This document shows positions 46,331 through 55,494 of a DNA stretch of 64,000 nucleotides, piece by piece. A program made the position numbers and the translations under genes. Numbering within the stretch: position 1 is the stretch's first letter; each line of letters starts with the position of its first letter. The stretch spans positions 2,728,001-2,792,000 of the forward strand of contig OY729418.1 in NCBI GenBank assembly GCA_963422275.1, read 5' to 3'. The stretch is from G963422275 sp963422275 (lineage in GTDB: Bacteria > Pseudomonadota > Alphaproteobacteria > Rhodobacterales > Rhodobacteraceae). The notes beneath the pieces were generated by a model. It was not told the DNA's origin and made no database searches. It worked only from the letters and a program-made list of their open reading frames with translations.

Positions 46331-47194
46331 ATGGTGGAATTATCGCGCCACCCTGCCAGTCCCGTGGCAGGATTTGCGAGGCTCTTCGCGGGAAGCCCCG
46401 GGCAGGTCGCTAAACGACTTGCAAAGTCCGCTCCGATGTCTGTTGCCGTATACCTGATCATTGTTTACCTGATCGTCCAGGCTGCCCTTACCGGTGCGGA
46501 GGCCATGGGCTACAACTGGCAGTGGTACCGCATTCCGGACTATCTCTACCGCTTGACGGACGACGGATTTCAACTGGGCGAGATAACCGTTGGCCTGGGC
46601 CAGACCGTGGCATTGTCGACCCAGGCCTTTGGGATCGCAATACTTGTGGGACTGATTGTCGCGCTGCTCCGTCTCTCGGTTCTTGTGGTCGGTACCGCGG
46701 TGGCGGTCGCCTATCTCGAATTCGTGCGAAACATGCCGCTTCTGGTGCTTCTCTACCTTTTCTACTACGTGCTGGGGCCGATCTTTGGCTTGGATAGATA
46801 TACTGCCTCAGTTCTTTGTCTCGGCGTGTTCCATTCTGCGCTGATCTCGGAAATTTTCAGGGCTGGAATTAACGCCGTGAGCGTTGGCCAGTGGGAGGCG
46901 GCAAAATCGATTGGGATGAGCGCGCCGCAGATCTACCGCTACATTATCCTGCCGCAGTCCATAAAATTCATGCTTCCGCCGATGACTGGCGAGGCTGTCC
47001 ACATGGTAAAGAGTTCGGCCATTGTCAGCGTGATTGCGGTAGCGGAGCTGACTACAATCGGCCGAAACATCATCTCGGACACTTACATGAGTTTCGAGAT
47101 CTGGTTCACCATCGCCGCAGTCTACATGGTGGTGACTCTCATTTTGTCCGTATTCGTTACATTCGTCGAGAAACGATATGCGGTCGCAACCTGA
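46331..47194 (+). CDS. polar amino-acid ABC transporter, permease
   Basis: This ~287-residue His/Glu/Gln-type permease starts with an N-terminal hydrophilic part and a first helix near residue 40 (VAVYLIIVYLIVQAAL). A BPD_transp_1 core follows, with the EAA motif QWEAAKSIGMSAPQIYRYII. I chose the ATG at 46331 since GGAG lies 10 nt upstream; a TTG at 46322 overlapping the ATPase stop is possible. It pairs with the second permease at 48137-49009, giving a heterodimeric channel. Confidence 0.9.
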   Translation: MVELSRHPASPVAGFARLFAGSPGQVAKRLAKSAPMSVAVYLIIVYLIVQAALTGAEAMGYNWQWYRIPDYLYRLTDDGFQLGEITVGLGQTVALSTQAFGIAILVGLIVALLRLSVLVVGTAVAVAYLEFVRNMPLLVLLYLFYYVLGPIFGLDRYTASVLCLGVFHSALISEIFRAGINAVSVGQWEAAKSIGMSAPQIYRYIILPQSIKFMLPPMTGEAVHMVKSSAIVSVIAVAELTTIGRNIISDTYMSFEIWFTIAAVYMVVTLILSVFVTFVEKRYAVAT

Positions 47195-47229
47195 GGCAAT
47201 TGCCTCAAGCACCCGGAAGGAGTGAATTC

Positions 47230-48063
47230 ATGAACTTTACAAGACGACTTTTGGGCGCTGCTCTTTGCAGCGCAATGGTGACAGGCATGGCAATGCCGTC
47301 CGCCGCTCAAGACACGCGCCAGGCACTTTCGGCCGAGAGCGTGATCGAAACCATAAAGAAACGCGGGGTTATCAAGATTGGCCTGTCGCTCTTTATTCCG
47401 TGGTCAATGCGGGACAAGAACGGCGAGTTGATCGGTTTCGAGCTTGACGTCGGACGGCAACTAGCCGAGGACATGGGCGTTGATGTGGAATTTGCTCCGA
47501 CGGCATGGGACGGGATAATCCCAGCTCTGGTCGCAGGCAAGTTCGACGTGATCATCAGTGGAATGTCGGTGACTGCCCAACGCAACCTTACGATCAACTT
47601 CACGAATCCTTACGCGTTTTCAGGCTTGACGATTCTCGCCAATAAGCAGATGACCGAGGGCTTTTCGATGGAAGACTTCAACAGTCCGGACGTTATATTC
47701 ACTGCTCGTCGCGGCGCGACGCCCGCCGTCGTGATTGCCAAGGTGTTCCCGGAGGCGCAACTGCTTCTTTTTGACGAGGACGGCGCTTCGACCCAAGAGG
47801 TGCTGAATGGTCAGGCGCATGCCACGATGGCATCGGAGCCGACGCCGTCGCGGGAGGCACGAAGGTATCCCGACACATTGTATGTTCCGTTCGATGCGCT
47901 GTTCGACCAGCGCGGCGAAGGCTTCGCTATTCGCAAGGGGGATCCTGACGCTCTCAACTACTTTAACAATTGGATCGCCCACAACTGGCGCACCGGTTGG
48001 CTGAAAGAGCGGCACAATTACTGGTTCACGACCGAGGACTGGGCCGATCAGGTCGCGAACTAA
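47230..48063 (+). CDS. polar amino-acid ABC transporter, periplasmic binding protein
   Basis: This 277-residue SBP_bac_3 protein has a signal peptide (LLGAALCSAMVTGMAMPSAA, cleavage before QDTRQ). The ligand domain has RGVIKIGLSLFIPWSMRD, IGFELDVGRQLAEDMG, WDGIIPALVAGKFDVIISGM and TAQRN; the usual Arg of the amino-acid binding site (S-T-ER) is replaced by an unusual VTAQRN context. AAGGAG stands 8 nt before the ATG. It delivers the ligand to the two flanking permeases. A hairpin follows its stop. Confidence 0.92.
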   Translation: MNFTRRLLGAALCSAMVTGMAMPSAAQDTRQALSAESVIETIKKRGVIKIGLSLFIPWSMRDKNGELIGFELDVGRQLAEDMGVDVEFAPTAWDGIIPALVAGKFDVIISGMSVTAQRNLTINFTNPYAFSGLTILANKQMTEGFSMEDFNSPDVIFTARRGATPAVVIAKVFPEAQLLLFDEDGASTQEVLNGQAHATMASEPTPSREARRYPDTLYVPFDALFDQRGEGFAIRKGDPDALNYFNNWIAHNWRTGWLKERHNYWFTTEDWADQVAN

Positions 48064-48072
48064 CCGGATTTC

Positions 48073-48096
48073 GCCCGTCGGCTGCTGTCGGCGGGC
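48073..48096 (+). terminator. hairpin after the binding-protein gene
   Basis: GCCCGTCG and CGGCGGGC form an 8-bp stem (one G-T pair) with an 8-nt loop, starting 10 nt after the stop. Only a short A/T run follows, so it is more likely a transcript stabiliser or partial terminator. Confidence 0.4.
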
Positions 48097-48136
48097 AAAT
48101 TCCATGTGTTGACGCAACGTCGGTTGGCTTGACACC

Positions 48137-49009
48137 ATGGCGGGGCTGTTTCGACGGTTGCATTGGCTTGATTTCGCCATCATCGCGGTGCTGGTTGCCT
48201 TCTTCGGCTATATCTGGATGCAGATTGGCAGCCAGCTCAACTACAAGTGGCGCTGGGAGATAATCCCCAACTACCTGCTTCGCTTCGATGAGGAAAAGGG
48301 GCGGTGGGTCGCCAACGTACTCGTTCAGGGACTGATCACGACGGTTCGCATTAGCATCTACGCAAGTGTCCTCGCCGTTGCGTTCGGAACCATTCTCGGA
48401 GTGGCAAGGTGCGCGAATAGCCTTACCGTCAGGATGCTTGCGCGCACTTACCTTGAAGTTCTCAGAAACATCCCGCCAGTGGTGGTGATTTTCATCTTCT
48501 TCTTCTTTCTTTCCGAGCAGCTGATTGTAGCCCTCAACATAGAGGGCTGGGCACGCCAGATCGCTAGGCAGGAAAACAACGCGGTATGGGAGTTCTTCTT
48601 CGGTGACATGCGCCGATTCCCTTCGGTCATCTCGGGCGTGATCGTTCTGGCCTTGTTTGAAAGCGCGTTCGTCGGCGAGATCGTGCGTGCGGGCATCGAA
48701 TCAGTTAGCCGCGGCCAGCGGGAGGCTGCCCGGTCGCTGGGGATGAGTTGGCTGGACGAGATGCGCTTCATCGTCCTTCCGCAGGCGATCAAGAAGGTGC
48801 TTCCCCCGCTGGCCAATCAATTCATCTCGCTGGTGAAGGATAGCTCCATTATCTCGCTGATATCGGTACAGGAACTTACCTACAAGACATTGGAGCTGGT
48901 GTCGTCGACACGTGCCATATTCGAAGCTTGGATCACGACCGCCGCCATGTATTTCGTGCTCTGTTTTGGCCTGTCCATGCTTTTTCGAAGACTAGAGCGC
49001 TTAAAATAG
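48137..49009 (+). CDS. polar amino-acid ABC transporter, second permease
   Basis: This 290-residue permease has an N-terminal helix (FAIIAVLVAFFGYIWMQIG) and a BPD_transp_1 core with the EAA motif RGQREAARSLGMSWLDEMRF. It shares the architecture of the permease at 46331-47194, with which it should dimerise. It is followed by the convergent Rieske oxygenase gene. The order with the binding protein between two permeases is less common than permeases in tandem but intact. Confidence 0.9.
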   Translation: MAGLFRRLHWLDFAIIAVLVAFFGYIWMQIGSQLNYKWRWEIIPNYLLRFDEEKGRWVANVLVQGLITTVRISIYASVLAVAFGTILGVARCANSLTVRMLARTYLEVLRNIPPVVVIFIFFFFLSEQLIVALNIEGWARQIARQENNAVWEFFFGDMRRFPSVISGVIVLALFESAFVGEIVRAGIESVSRGQREAARSLGMSWLDEMRFIVLPQAIKKVLPPLANQFISLVKDSSIISLISVQELTYKTLELVSSTRAIFEAWITTAAMYFVLCFGLSMLFRRLERLK

Positions 49010-49150
49010 ACGCGGAGGTTTCCGACAGGACTGCCACGGTCGACCGCCCCGTGCAGCAAAATTGCAACCGCCCTAGCTCCATCAATGAACGGCAGCAAAT
49101 GCAGTTGGTCGGGACGAAATACCGAGCTTGAGGCAGTCCTCGATGGAGCG

Positions 49151-50188
49151 CTAACCCGATAACGGCGAAGCATTCTGCTCTTCTTCTATCCGGAATTGAA
49201 GCGACCTTCGAAAAAGCTTGGCTCCTGCATCGAGTCCGAGATCAATGTTCGGGCTCTGTCGGTCGGACATGCCGGTATGGACTGCAACTAGGACATCGCG
49301 GTCCTCTTCGAACGCCAAGCGGGCCCCAGCATTCATTTTTTCTGAAATCTCCCGGTCGTCCGGGTCGGTATTGCGGTGCTGAAACCAGAAATACCGTGTG
49401 CGGTTCTCATCGATGGGTGTCATGAAGTTGTATGAAATGTTCACGTATGTGTTGTCAACGGGATGCTGTCCCGGCCCTCCAGCCCCAACTGGAGTGTAGA
49501 CAGACTTGTTCAGCGCGATCGCGGGAAAGCACATCTCGTAGTGCTGCAAGCGGTCACAGAGGCCCTTGAACTTGACGAGGCCAGCATAGTATGGGGAAGG
49601 TGGACGTCCATAGATCCACCGCGAGACGATTATTCCCCGATCAGTCTTCTTGACATCGAGAGGCTGGTCCTCTGTCCCGGCTCCCGCAAACGAAGTCACA
49701 TGCACCCACGCCACGTGGCTTGGGTCAAGCAGGTTGTCTGCAATCCAAAGATAATGACAGTCGATGTCCAACACCCCACCGTTGGTGCAACCCCATTCAG
49801 GGTTCTCGAAATTCTCAATCGGAAAAATCTTGGCCGGGTTGGCAAGTGCTGGATCTCCCATCCAAATCCACAGCAGGCGGTACCTGTCCATGACCGGATA
49901 CGACCTTACCTCCGCCTGCGGGAGCCTGCCCGGCTGGGTAGGGGCCGCGACGCATTTTCCGGAACAGTCGAATGTCAGTCCGTGATATCCGCACTCCACC
50001 TCGTCACCCTTCAAGGCGCCCATTGAAAGCGGCAGCTTGCGATGCGGGCATGCGTTCTCGAGCGCGACGGCCTCTCCGTTTTGCTTCCTGTAGAACACGA
50101 TGCGTTCCCCAAGGAAAGTTTCGGCCTTGAGCGTCCGATCAAAATCGTGGCTCCAACCCGCAACATACCAGCAGTTTCTCAGATACAT
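49151..50188 (-). CDS. Rieske non-heme iron oxygenase, vanillate-demethylase (VanA) type
   Basis: This 345-residue alpha subunit has a Rieske domain with CPHRK (C47/H49) and CGYHG (C66/H69), and a catalytic domain with the mononuclear-iron motif DNLLDPSHVAWVH (Asp/His/His). VanA-type enzymes O- or N-demethylate aromatic or heteroaromatic compounds and need a VanB-type reductase, which is not in this window. It faces the amino-acid transporter and lies beside an AhpD-like gene; substrate unknown. It may take part in demethylating the same compound as the sox cluster. Confidence 0.9.
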   Translation of the reverse strand: MYLRNCWYVAGWSHDFDRTLKAETFLGERIVFYRKQNGEAVALENACPHRKLPLSMGALKGDEVECGYHGLTFDCSGKCVAAPTQPGRLPQAEVRSYPVMDRYRLLWIWMGDPALANPAKIFPIENFENPEWGCTNGGVLDIDCHYLWIADNLLDPSHVAWVHVTSFAGAGTEDQPLDVKKTDRGIIVSRWIYGRPPSPYYAGLVKFKGLCDRLQHYEMCFPAIALNKSVYTPVGAGGPGQHPVDNTYVNISYNFMTPIDENRTRYFWFQHRNTDPDDREISEKMNAGARLAFEEDRDVLVAVHTGMSDRQSPNIDLGLDAGAKLFRRSLQFRIEEEQNASPLSG

Positions 50189-50279
50189 CCTGTCCTCCGA
50201 AGCATTCTGTTGCTTTGATACTGCGTATCCGCAGCGATCTGCAAAGCAAGATTGATAATCGCATTCTTAAGTTTCACTA

Positions 50280-50880
50280 GGGAACCTCTGAATACAGCCT
50301 GATTTTGGGCGTGGCATTGGCATCTGGGGGGCGCTCGCTGTCTTGCGCCACGCCTTTTCGGGGAATCACGACAAGCAGCGCCTTCGGCAATTGACCTTTG
50401 CAAGCCTTGAATGCGACCGCAAGACGCGCCGCGAGATCTTTCTGGAGCGGATGGACGACCCGGTCCCCTGGGCGCGACTGGAAGCCCGCATTGCGCCGAC
50501 GCATCCGAAGGGCGGCGGCAAGGGGCGACAGCCGCATCCGCTGCCGGTGATGCTGCGCGTGCACTGCGTTCAGCCGTTCTGCGGTCTGAGCGATCCGGCG
50601 ATGGAGGACCTGCTCTGCGAGGCGGAAAGCGTCCGGCGCTTTGCCGGGGTGAGTCCGGAGAAGGTTCCGACGAGACGACGATCCCGACTTCCGCTGCCGG
50701 CTGGAGCAGCTGCCGTTCGGGAGATCGGGGATCGCTTGGCGGGGACAGATTCTGCCATCAGCCGCTTCCGGGGTGGGTTGAGCGGCAAGATCCATGTCAT
50801 CGTCGGCGCCAGCGACCTGCCGGCCTGCATGCCGCTTCTACAAGTGGCACAGGCGGGTGAAACCAAGTTGCGGCCTAGCG
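50280..50880 (+). mobile_element. IS family A right end joined to another IS fragment
   Basis: GGGAACCTCTGAATACAGCC at 50280 and the encoded LRQLTFASLECDRKTRREIF, LPVMLRVHCVQPFCGLSDPA and RRFAGVSPEKVP match family A up to about 50690, where the frame breaks. After that, SAISRFRGGLSGKIHVIVG (50755 onwards) resembles the central GRSRGGL-TKIH motif of an IS427/IS4811-type transposase, so the piece is a chimera of two decayed elements. It ends ~60 nt before the AhpD-like gene. Confidence 0.65.
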
Positions 50881-50949
50881 GATTGTGAAGTAGGCGGGTA
50901 CTCGCGACGCGATGCGCTAGAGCCCGTCCGAGAAGTTCAGGAGGCAGTC

Positions 50950-51543
50950 ATGGTTGCTTGGATCAGGATGGTTTCCGACAAAGACGCCGACGCAGATCAG
51001 CGAAAAGCCCTTGATTTCGCACGAACGCCGCACGGAACTGTCGACAATGTGATGCGTGCCCACTCCTTGAGACCGAACACGATGATTGGCCATGCGACTC
51101 TGTATCGGGCCGTCCTTCACGACGATTCAAACCGGATACCGAAATGGCTCCAGGAGACGATTGGAAGCTACGTGTCCATGCTCAACGGATGCGAGTACTC
51201 GCTCGCTAACCACTGGAAGAATGCAAGAGACTTGATTGCCGATGAGGAAAAGTCAGGGAGAATTTTCGCCGCGCTGAGCACCCGTCAACCCGAAGCGGCG
51301 CTCTCCGGATCAGAACTGGCATTCCTTGTTTATGCAGAAAAGCTCACACTGAACCCGGCGGAGATGGTCGAGGCTGATGTGCAGGTGCTTAAGGATACCG
51401 GCGTAGATGACGGGTGCGTGCTCGAGGCGAACCAAATTGTTGGATATTTCAACTACGCGAATCGTCTGCTGAATGGCTTGGGCGTGACGACAGAGGGCGA
51501 CATTGTAGGCTATTACGCCAAAGACGCCGAGGCAACCGGCTGA
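50950..51543 (+). CDS. AhpD-like/peroxidase-related (carboxymuconolactone decarboxylase family) protein
   Basis: This 197-residue all-helical protein belongs to the peroxidase-related AhpD/CMD group: NVMRAHSLRPNTMIGHATLY, ETIGSYVSMLNGCEYSLANH and ALSGSELAFLVYAEKLT. The canonical active site is C-x-x-C-x-x-x-H; here it is C-E-Y-S-L-A-N-H, so the second cysteine is Ser, which would remove the disulfide redox pair. AGGAGG stands 5 nt before the ATG at 50950, so I rejected the longer frame, whose N-terminal part is IS debris. Role unknown; it may be a non-redox member. Confidence 0.85.
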   Translation: MVAWIRMVSDKDADADQRKALDFARTPHGTVDNVMRAHSLRPNTMIGHATLYRAVLHDDSNRIPKWLQETIGSYVSMLNGCEYSLANHWKNARDLIADEEKSGRIFAALSTRQPEAALSGSELAFLVYAEKLTLNPAEMVEADVQVLKDTGVDDGCVLEANQIVGYFNYANRLLNGLGVTTEGDIVGYYAKDAEATG

Positions 51544-51599
51544 CACAGGCCATCCAGGCAGATCGCATGTCGTCTTCAACATCGCAACAGTTGCTTCAT

Positions 51600-52300
51600 T
51601 CATTCTCGAGTTCCAAGATCATCCTGACAGCGGTTGAAGCTAATGCCATAGCGGTCGCAAAACTCTCGAAGTCTTGCTGCACCGGCACCTAGAAGAAACA
51701 ATGTCGTCGGTCCCATAACAGCGCATCTCGGGCCAGGACCCGCGCGGGTCGCAGAGGCAACATCCGCGATGCTTGCAGTGCCGGTCTGAATCAAGTGGAT
51801 GATCTCCCTCAAAGTGTTGCTTGCAACCGGTTCGCAACGTGCCCCGGCACCTCGCGGTTGGCTCGGGTTGTGACCTTTCCGACAGACTGATAGAATCGCG
51901 CGGCTGGCTCCAAGACTCCAGAACCCGTGCGACAGTTGTCATCACTTCAAACAGAGGGATAAGGTGCGGTAATTGAACGGATGCCCCACCAAGGTGCCTT
52001 GGATCCTTCAACCCGCCCTGCATTTCGCTCAGGTGCGCATTCTTGAATGAAATTCGCCCCATTCGCGCATCATCTGCAGGGCAATCGCAGAATCGCACGG
52101 ATTCTGGATTTCCGTGTTTTTCGAGGTCGAGTTCCTTCGGGTTTGGCCAAGCGTTCTTCACGAAATCGTGCCCGCGGCTCTCTATTCCAGGATCGGGTGT
52201 GAAGGCTGTAACGGATTTACCGCCGTTGAGAAACAGCGCAGTCCAGTTAACTCCGAGGATCCCCGGCACCGAGTGCGGCGACCATTCGAAATTCGAACAT
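51600..52300 (-). pseudogene. L-carnitine dehydrogenase / 3-hydroxyacyl-CoA dehydrogenase-like gene, frameshifted
   Basis: The ATG at 52300 overlaps the stop of the upstream SDR gene (ATGA). Pieces in different frames line up with L-carnitine dehydrogenase: RMVAALGAG, then ILGVNWTALFLNGGKSVTAF and GNPESVRFCDCPADDARM, then LPHLIPLFEV, then LREIIHLIQTGTASIADVAS with RCAVMGPTTLFLLGAG and SFNRCQDDLGT. This covers the NAD fold, the substrate domain and the MGP-TLFHLG motif in order, but at least two frame changes and a truncated C-terminus make it inactive. Carnitine dehydrogenase oxidises L-carnitine to 3-dehydrocarnitine. Confidence 0.72.
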
Positions 52301-53061
52301 CACGACAATCCAGGGCGTACAGGTGACGCTGCTGTAAGCCCGCCGTCAATAGTGAAGCACTGCCCCGTTACAAACGAGGCGGCATCCGATGCGAGCCACA
52401 GCACTGTTTCGGCGATGTCTTCCGGTCGTCCGAGACGGCCAACGGGGTGCCGCGCAAGGGCATCCGCTTTGGCGGCAGCCGGGTCTTTGGCCAGAGCGAA
52501 TGCGTCGTCCGCCATTTCGGTCAAAATCCATCCCGGGGATATTGCGTTGCACCTCACCCTTGGACCGTAGTCTACTGCGATCGATCTCGTCAGACCGTGA
52601 ACGAACGCCTTGGAAGCGTTGTAAAGCGCGAGCGAAGGATCGCTGAAATTGCCGGAAATCGATCCGATGTTTATGATCGACCCGCCCGACGCCTGCATTG
52701 CCGGAAGATAGGCACGGCAAGTGTTGAACACGCCCCGGCAATTGGTGCCCACAACCATCTCCCAATCAGCATCTGTGCTCTCGACGAGTTTTTTCTCGAC
52801 TTGCACGCCTGCATTGTTGACAAGCAAGTCGATCTGCCCGGTGAATTCGGGAAGCCTCGCCGCTTCCTCGCTCTTGGCGACATCAACGGTGATCCAATGA
52901 ACGTTTGGCGGGAGCTCATCTGGACGCGGACCACGCCCGCACGTGCTTACCCGTGACCCGTTCGCCAACAGGGCCAGTGCGACTGCACGACCAATGCCCC
53001 GACTTCCGCCAGTCACCAAGACATTCTTTGCAGTTGCGGTTAGCTGAAGATTCGTTGACAT
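52300..53061 (-). CDS. short-chain dehydrogenase/reductase
   Basis: This 253-residue classical SDR has the NAD(P) motif TGGSRGIGRA (~17-26), NNAGV, an active-site Ser (INIGSISGN) and the catalytic YNASK. It resembles 3-oxoacyl-ACP reductase-like or sorbitol/gluconate dehydrogenases; the substrate cannot be assigned. It lies in an operon with the Rieske oxygenase (53963-55147), a second SDR, and the broken carnitine-dehydrogenase-like gene whose start overlaps its stop. Confidence 0.9.
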   Translation of the reverse strand: MSTNLQLTATAKNVLVTGGSRGIGRAVALALLANGSRVSTCGRGPRPDELPPNVHWITVDVAKSEEAARLPEFTGQIDLLVNNAGVQVEKKLVESTDADWEMVVGTNCRGVFNTCRAYLPAMQASGGSIINIGSISGNFSDPSLALYNASKAFVHGLTRSIAVDYGPRVRCNAISPGWILTEMADDAFALAKDPAAAKADALARHPVGRLGRPEDIAETVLWLASDAASFVTGQCFTIDGGLTAASPVRPGLS

Positions 53062-53195
53062 TGCTTCAATGTCTGTCGTTTACTATCTGCATTCAAGCAA
53101 AAAGAGCATATCCGCCTGACCTCAAGACTGCCCCGCTCGACATATTCAAGCTCGACAGCGACATTCCGAATTGTTGCCGGAACACGGCCGCATCG

Positions 53196-53966
53196 TCAAA
53201 GCCTCATCTGCTGGACTTGGGCAGACAGGCCGCCGTCGAGAACCCATAGCTGGCCGCTAGCGTACCTTGCCTCGTCGGAAGCAAGCCAGTTCACGAGATT
53301 GGCGATGTCCTCCGGGGTACCATACGTGCGGAGCGGGTGCATGTCCCGTACAGCCTTTTTCAGGCTCTCAATGTTGCCGGCACTGCCGAAAAAGCTTTGC
53401 AGCATTGGCGTGTCAATGTAGCCTGGGCAGATCGCGTTAACCCTGATTCCCTCCGGCCCATGATCGCATGCCATCGCACGCGTTAGAGCATGCACGGCGC
53501 CTTTGGTAGCGCAATACGCGGCGAGTCCCGGGTCGGCGATGAATCCGTCATACGAACCAAAATTAATGATTGATCCTGACCCGGATTCACGGAGTAGCGG
53601 CAATGAATGCTTGCACATCAGGAACGTCCCGGTAACATTAACGGCAAAGATGTAGTTCCATTCGTCCAGCGTGGTTTCCTCAACCGTTTTCTCAATCTCG
53701 ATTCCCGCCGCGTTCACCAATATGTCAAGGCGCTCCGATCTTCCCCGAACAACCTCAAATGCATGCTTCACATGATTTTCGGATGTCACGTCAATCTCCA
53801 GGAAATCCGAATCTTGTTCGGCTGGATGTCCGACGGAGCCCAAGCCTGACAGGTCCGCGCTGAACACTTTGGCCCCCTCTCTCGCGAACCGGCTGCACAC
53901 GGCTCTTCCGATGCCGCCTCGGGCACCAGTTACAAGAGCAGTTTTCCCTTGCAGTTGTCTGCTCAT
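53196..53966 (-). CDS. short-chain dehydrogenase/reductase
   Basis: This 256-residue classical SDR carries TGARGGIGRA (~13-22), the NAAGIE strand, an active-site Ser (IINFGSYDG) and YCATKGAV as the catalytic YxxxK. Its ATG overlaps the Rieske oxygenase stop (ATGA), so the two are co-translated. It would oxidise an alcohol formed by the oxygenase, or reduce a ketone; the substrate is unknown. A 134-nt gap separates it from the second SDR, with no obvious terminator. Confidence 0.9.
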   Translation of the reverse strand: MSRQLQGKTALVTGARGGIGRAVCSRFAREGAKVFSADLSGLGSVGHPAEQDSDFLEIDVTSENHVKHAFEVVRGRSERLDILVNAAGIEIEKTVEETTLDEWNYIFAVNVTGTFLMCKHSLPLLRESGSGSIINFGSYDGFIADPGLAAYCATKGAVHALTRAMACDHGPEGIRVNAICPGYIDTPMLQSFFGSAGNIESLKKAVRDMHPLRTYGTPEDIANLVNWLASDEARYASGQLWVLDGGLSAQVQQMRL

Positions 53967-55147
53967 TTCAGCTCTCGTTCGTACGCTTTCAGCACCAGAC
54001 CGTGAAAATGGTGAAGAGCGTGTTCGGATTTGCCGCTGCCATATGGGTCGTGAACAATTCTGCCTTGAGTGAACGCCGGCGTTTTCATTCCGCGCTGAAC
54101 GCTTTCCACGAGCCGGATGTCCTCGACCTGCAGCACTTTGTCAATGTAACGGATGGCATCCTGCTCGGCATTGTTCGGTTCAGGCGTTTCGAGATAGAAG
54201 TCGTATGTTTCCAGAGTTCTTTCCGGTCCAGTCGGAATGATGTTAAGCACTATCATTGACGACCGCCCGGGATAGCGCATTAGACAGGTCGTGGGCCAAA
54301 GCCACCAGACTGCGTGAGTGCGCACGGTTGCATTCGATACATCGTAGGCCGTGTTTGGCTTCTTGCCCGCGTCCGCCATGTGGCTTGAGTAGATTCCGTG
54401 GGTTGTCACTTTATATGTGTCCATATCGACAAGGTTACAGAAGTCCTTGTGAGCGGTAGGGCAGTGGTAACACTCGAGGAAATTGTCCACGACGTTTTTC
54501 CAGTTCGACTTGATGTCGTAAGTTAGCCTGTGCCCGAAGGTGAGATTGTCTATGTCGGGTGCCCAATGCCGGATCTCTACTTCCAAGTCCCCAGATTGCT
54601 TTGCGAGCGATTCAGCGGAAGAGTCCAGGTTCACATAAACGAAGCCGCAAAATTCTTCGATCTGGACTTGATCGAGACAGATGGTGGATGGATCGAAGCT
54701 GTACAAATTCTCTGTGTGCGGCGCACGCACTAGCTGACCGTCAAGCCTGTAAACCCAAGCATGGTAAGGGCACATTATTCGAGTTGCGGTGCCTTCACTC
54801 GCAAGCAGTTCGTGGCCCCGGTGCTTGCAGACATTGTAGAACGCCCGCAGTTTTCCGTCATTGTCTCTTACTGCCGCTATCGGGCTCCCGGCGATCTGAG
54901 TGCTCACGAACGCCCCCGGGTCCTTGAGCTTTTCGACGTGGCAAACCCATTGCCAGCTTCTGGCCAGTATCGCGTCTCGATCGCGCCTGTACCAGAGAGG
55001 GTTGGTGTAGGCCTCTGCCTGCAATGAAAAGGATTTCGCGGGGTCGACGTCAAAACCCGATTTAATCCGGGCGAAACCGTCGCCTGCAAGGGAGCCGTTG
55101 CTCTTGGCACCTGTGGTGCTGGCGGTATTCCAGTTAGCAGTGTCCAT
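53963..55147 (-). CDS. Rieske oxygenase, carnitine/glycine-betaine/stachydrine monooxygenase type
   Basis: This ~394-residue alpha subunit of the CntA/GbcA/Stc2-like class has a Rieske domain with CKHRGHE and CPYHAW, then a catalytic domain with the iron ligands in NVVDNFLECYHCPTAHKDF (Asp/His/His). The wording of that motif recalls quaternary-amine oxygenases, which remove N-methyl or trimethylamine groups. The partner reductase is absent here. I chose the ATG at 55147; one at 55207 would add 20 residues. It heads a minus-strand operon with two SDRs and a broken carnitine-dehydrogenase-like gene, so carnitine or a related betaine is the leading guess. Confidence 0.87.
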   Translation of the reverse strand: MDTANWNTASTTGAKSNGSLAGDGFARIKSGFDVDPAKSFSLQAEAYTNPLWYRRDRDAILARSWQWVCHVEKLKDPGAFVSTQIAGSPIAAVRDNDGKLRAFYNVCKHRGHELLASEGTATRIMCPYHAWVYRLDGQLVRAPHTENLYSFDPSTICLDQVQIEEFCGFVYVNLDSSAESLAKQSGDLEVEIRHWAPDIDNLTFGHRLTYDIKSNWKNVVDNFLECYHCPTAHKDFCNLVDMDTYKVTTHGIYSSHMADAGKKPNTAYDVSNATVRTHAVWWLWPTTCLMRYPGRSSMIVLNIIPTGPERTLETYDFYLETPEPNNAEQDAIRYIDKVLQVEDIRLVESVQRGMKTPAFTQGRIVHDPYGSGKSEHALHHFHGLVLKAYERELK

Positions 55148-55494
55148 AATTCTATCGATTGTCCCTGAGATTCTTAAGAATTGCCAGCCCTCATCCGCTG
55201 GCTGCATTCAAGTCTGCCACCGGAAGCCGGTGTGGAACATCATAATTCCTGTTGAGGATGAGTGAAACTAAATCCGGTCACAGCAGGAGGCAAGTCGACT
55301 GCACCTAGGAAATGAGGTGGACAGCGTTCATCAAGTGTCGGGTCTCCGGATCCCCTCATTTGTGCAAACAAACGATTCTGCGCGAAGGATTCCGTTCCTT
55401 CGATACCAAGTGTATAGAAGCAGCACCGTGAATCGAAAGCTGAATTCAATCTCGATGGCTGGCGGTCCTAGCCGGTCTTGAAGTTACACTCGAA
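55148..55494. other. upstream region of the Rieske-SDR operon
   Basis: These ~350 bases precede the oxygenase gene. No gene is recognised. The operon promoter is presumably here, but I could not place it. Confidence 0.4.

Noticed and set aside
50794..50949. Longer start for the AhpD-like protein
   Set aside because: This part is IS debris; the ATG at 50950 has a strong AGGAGG.
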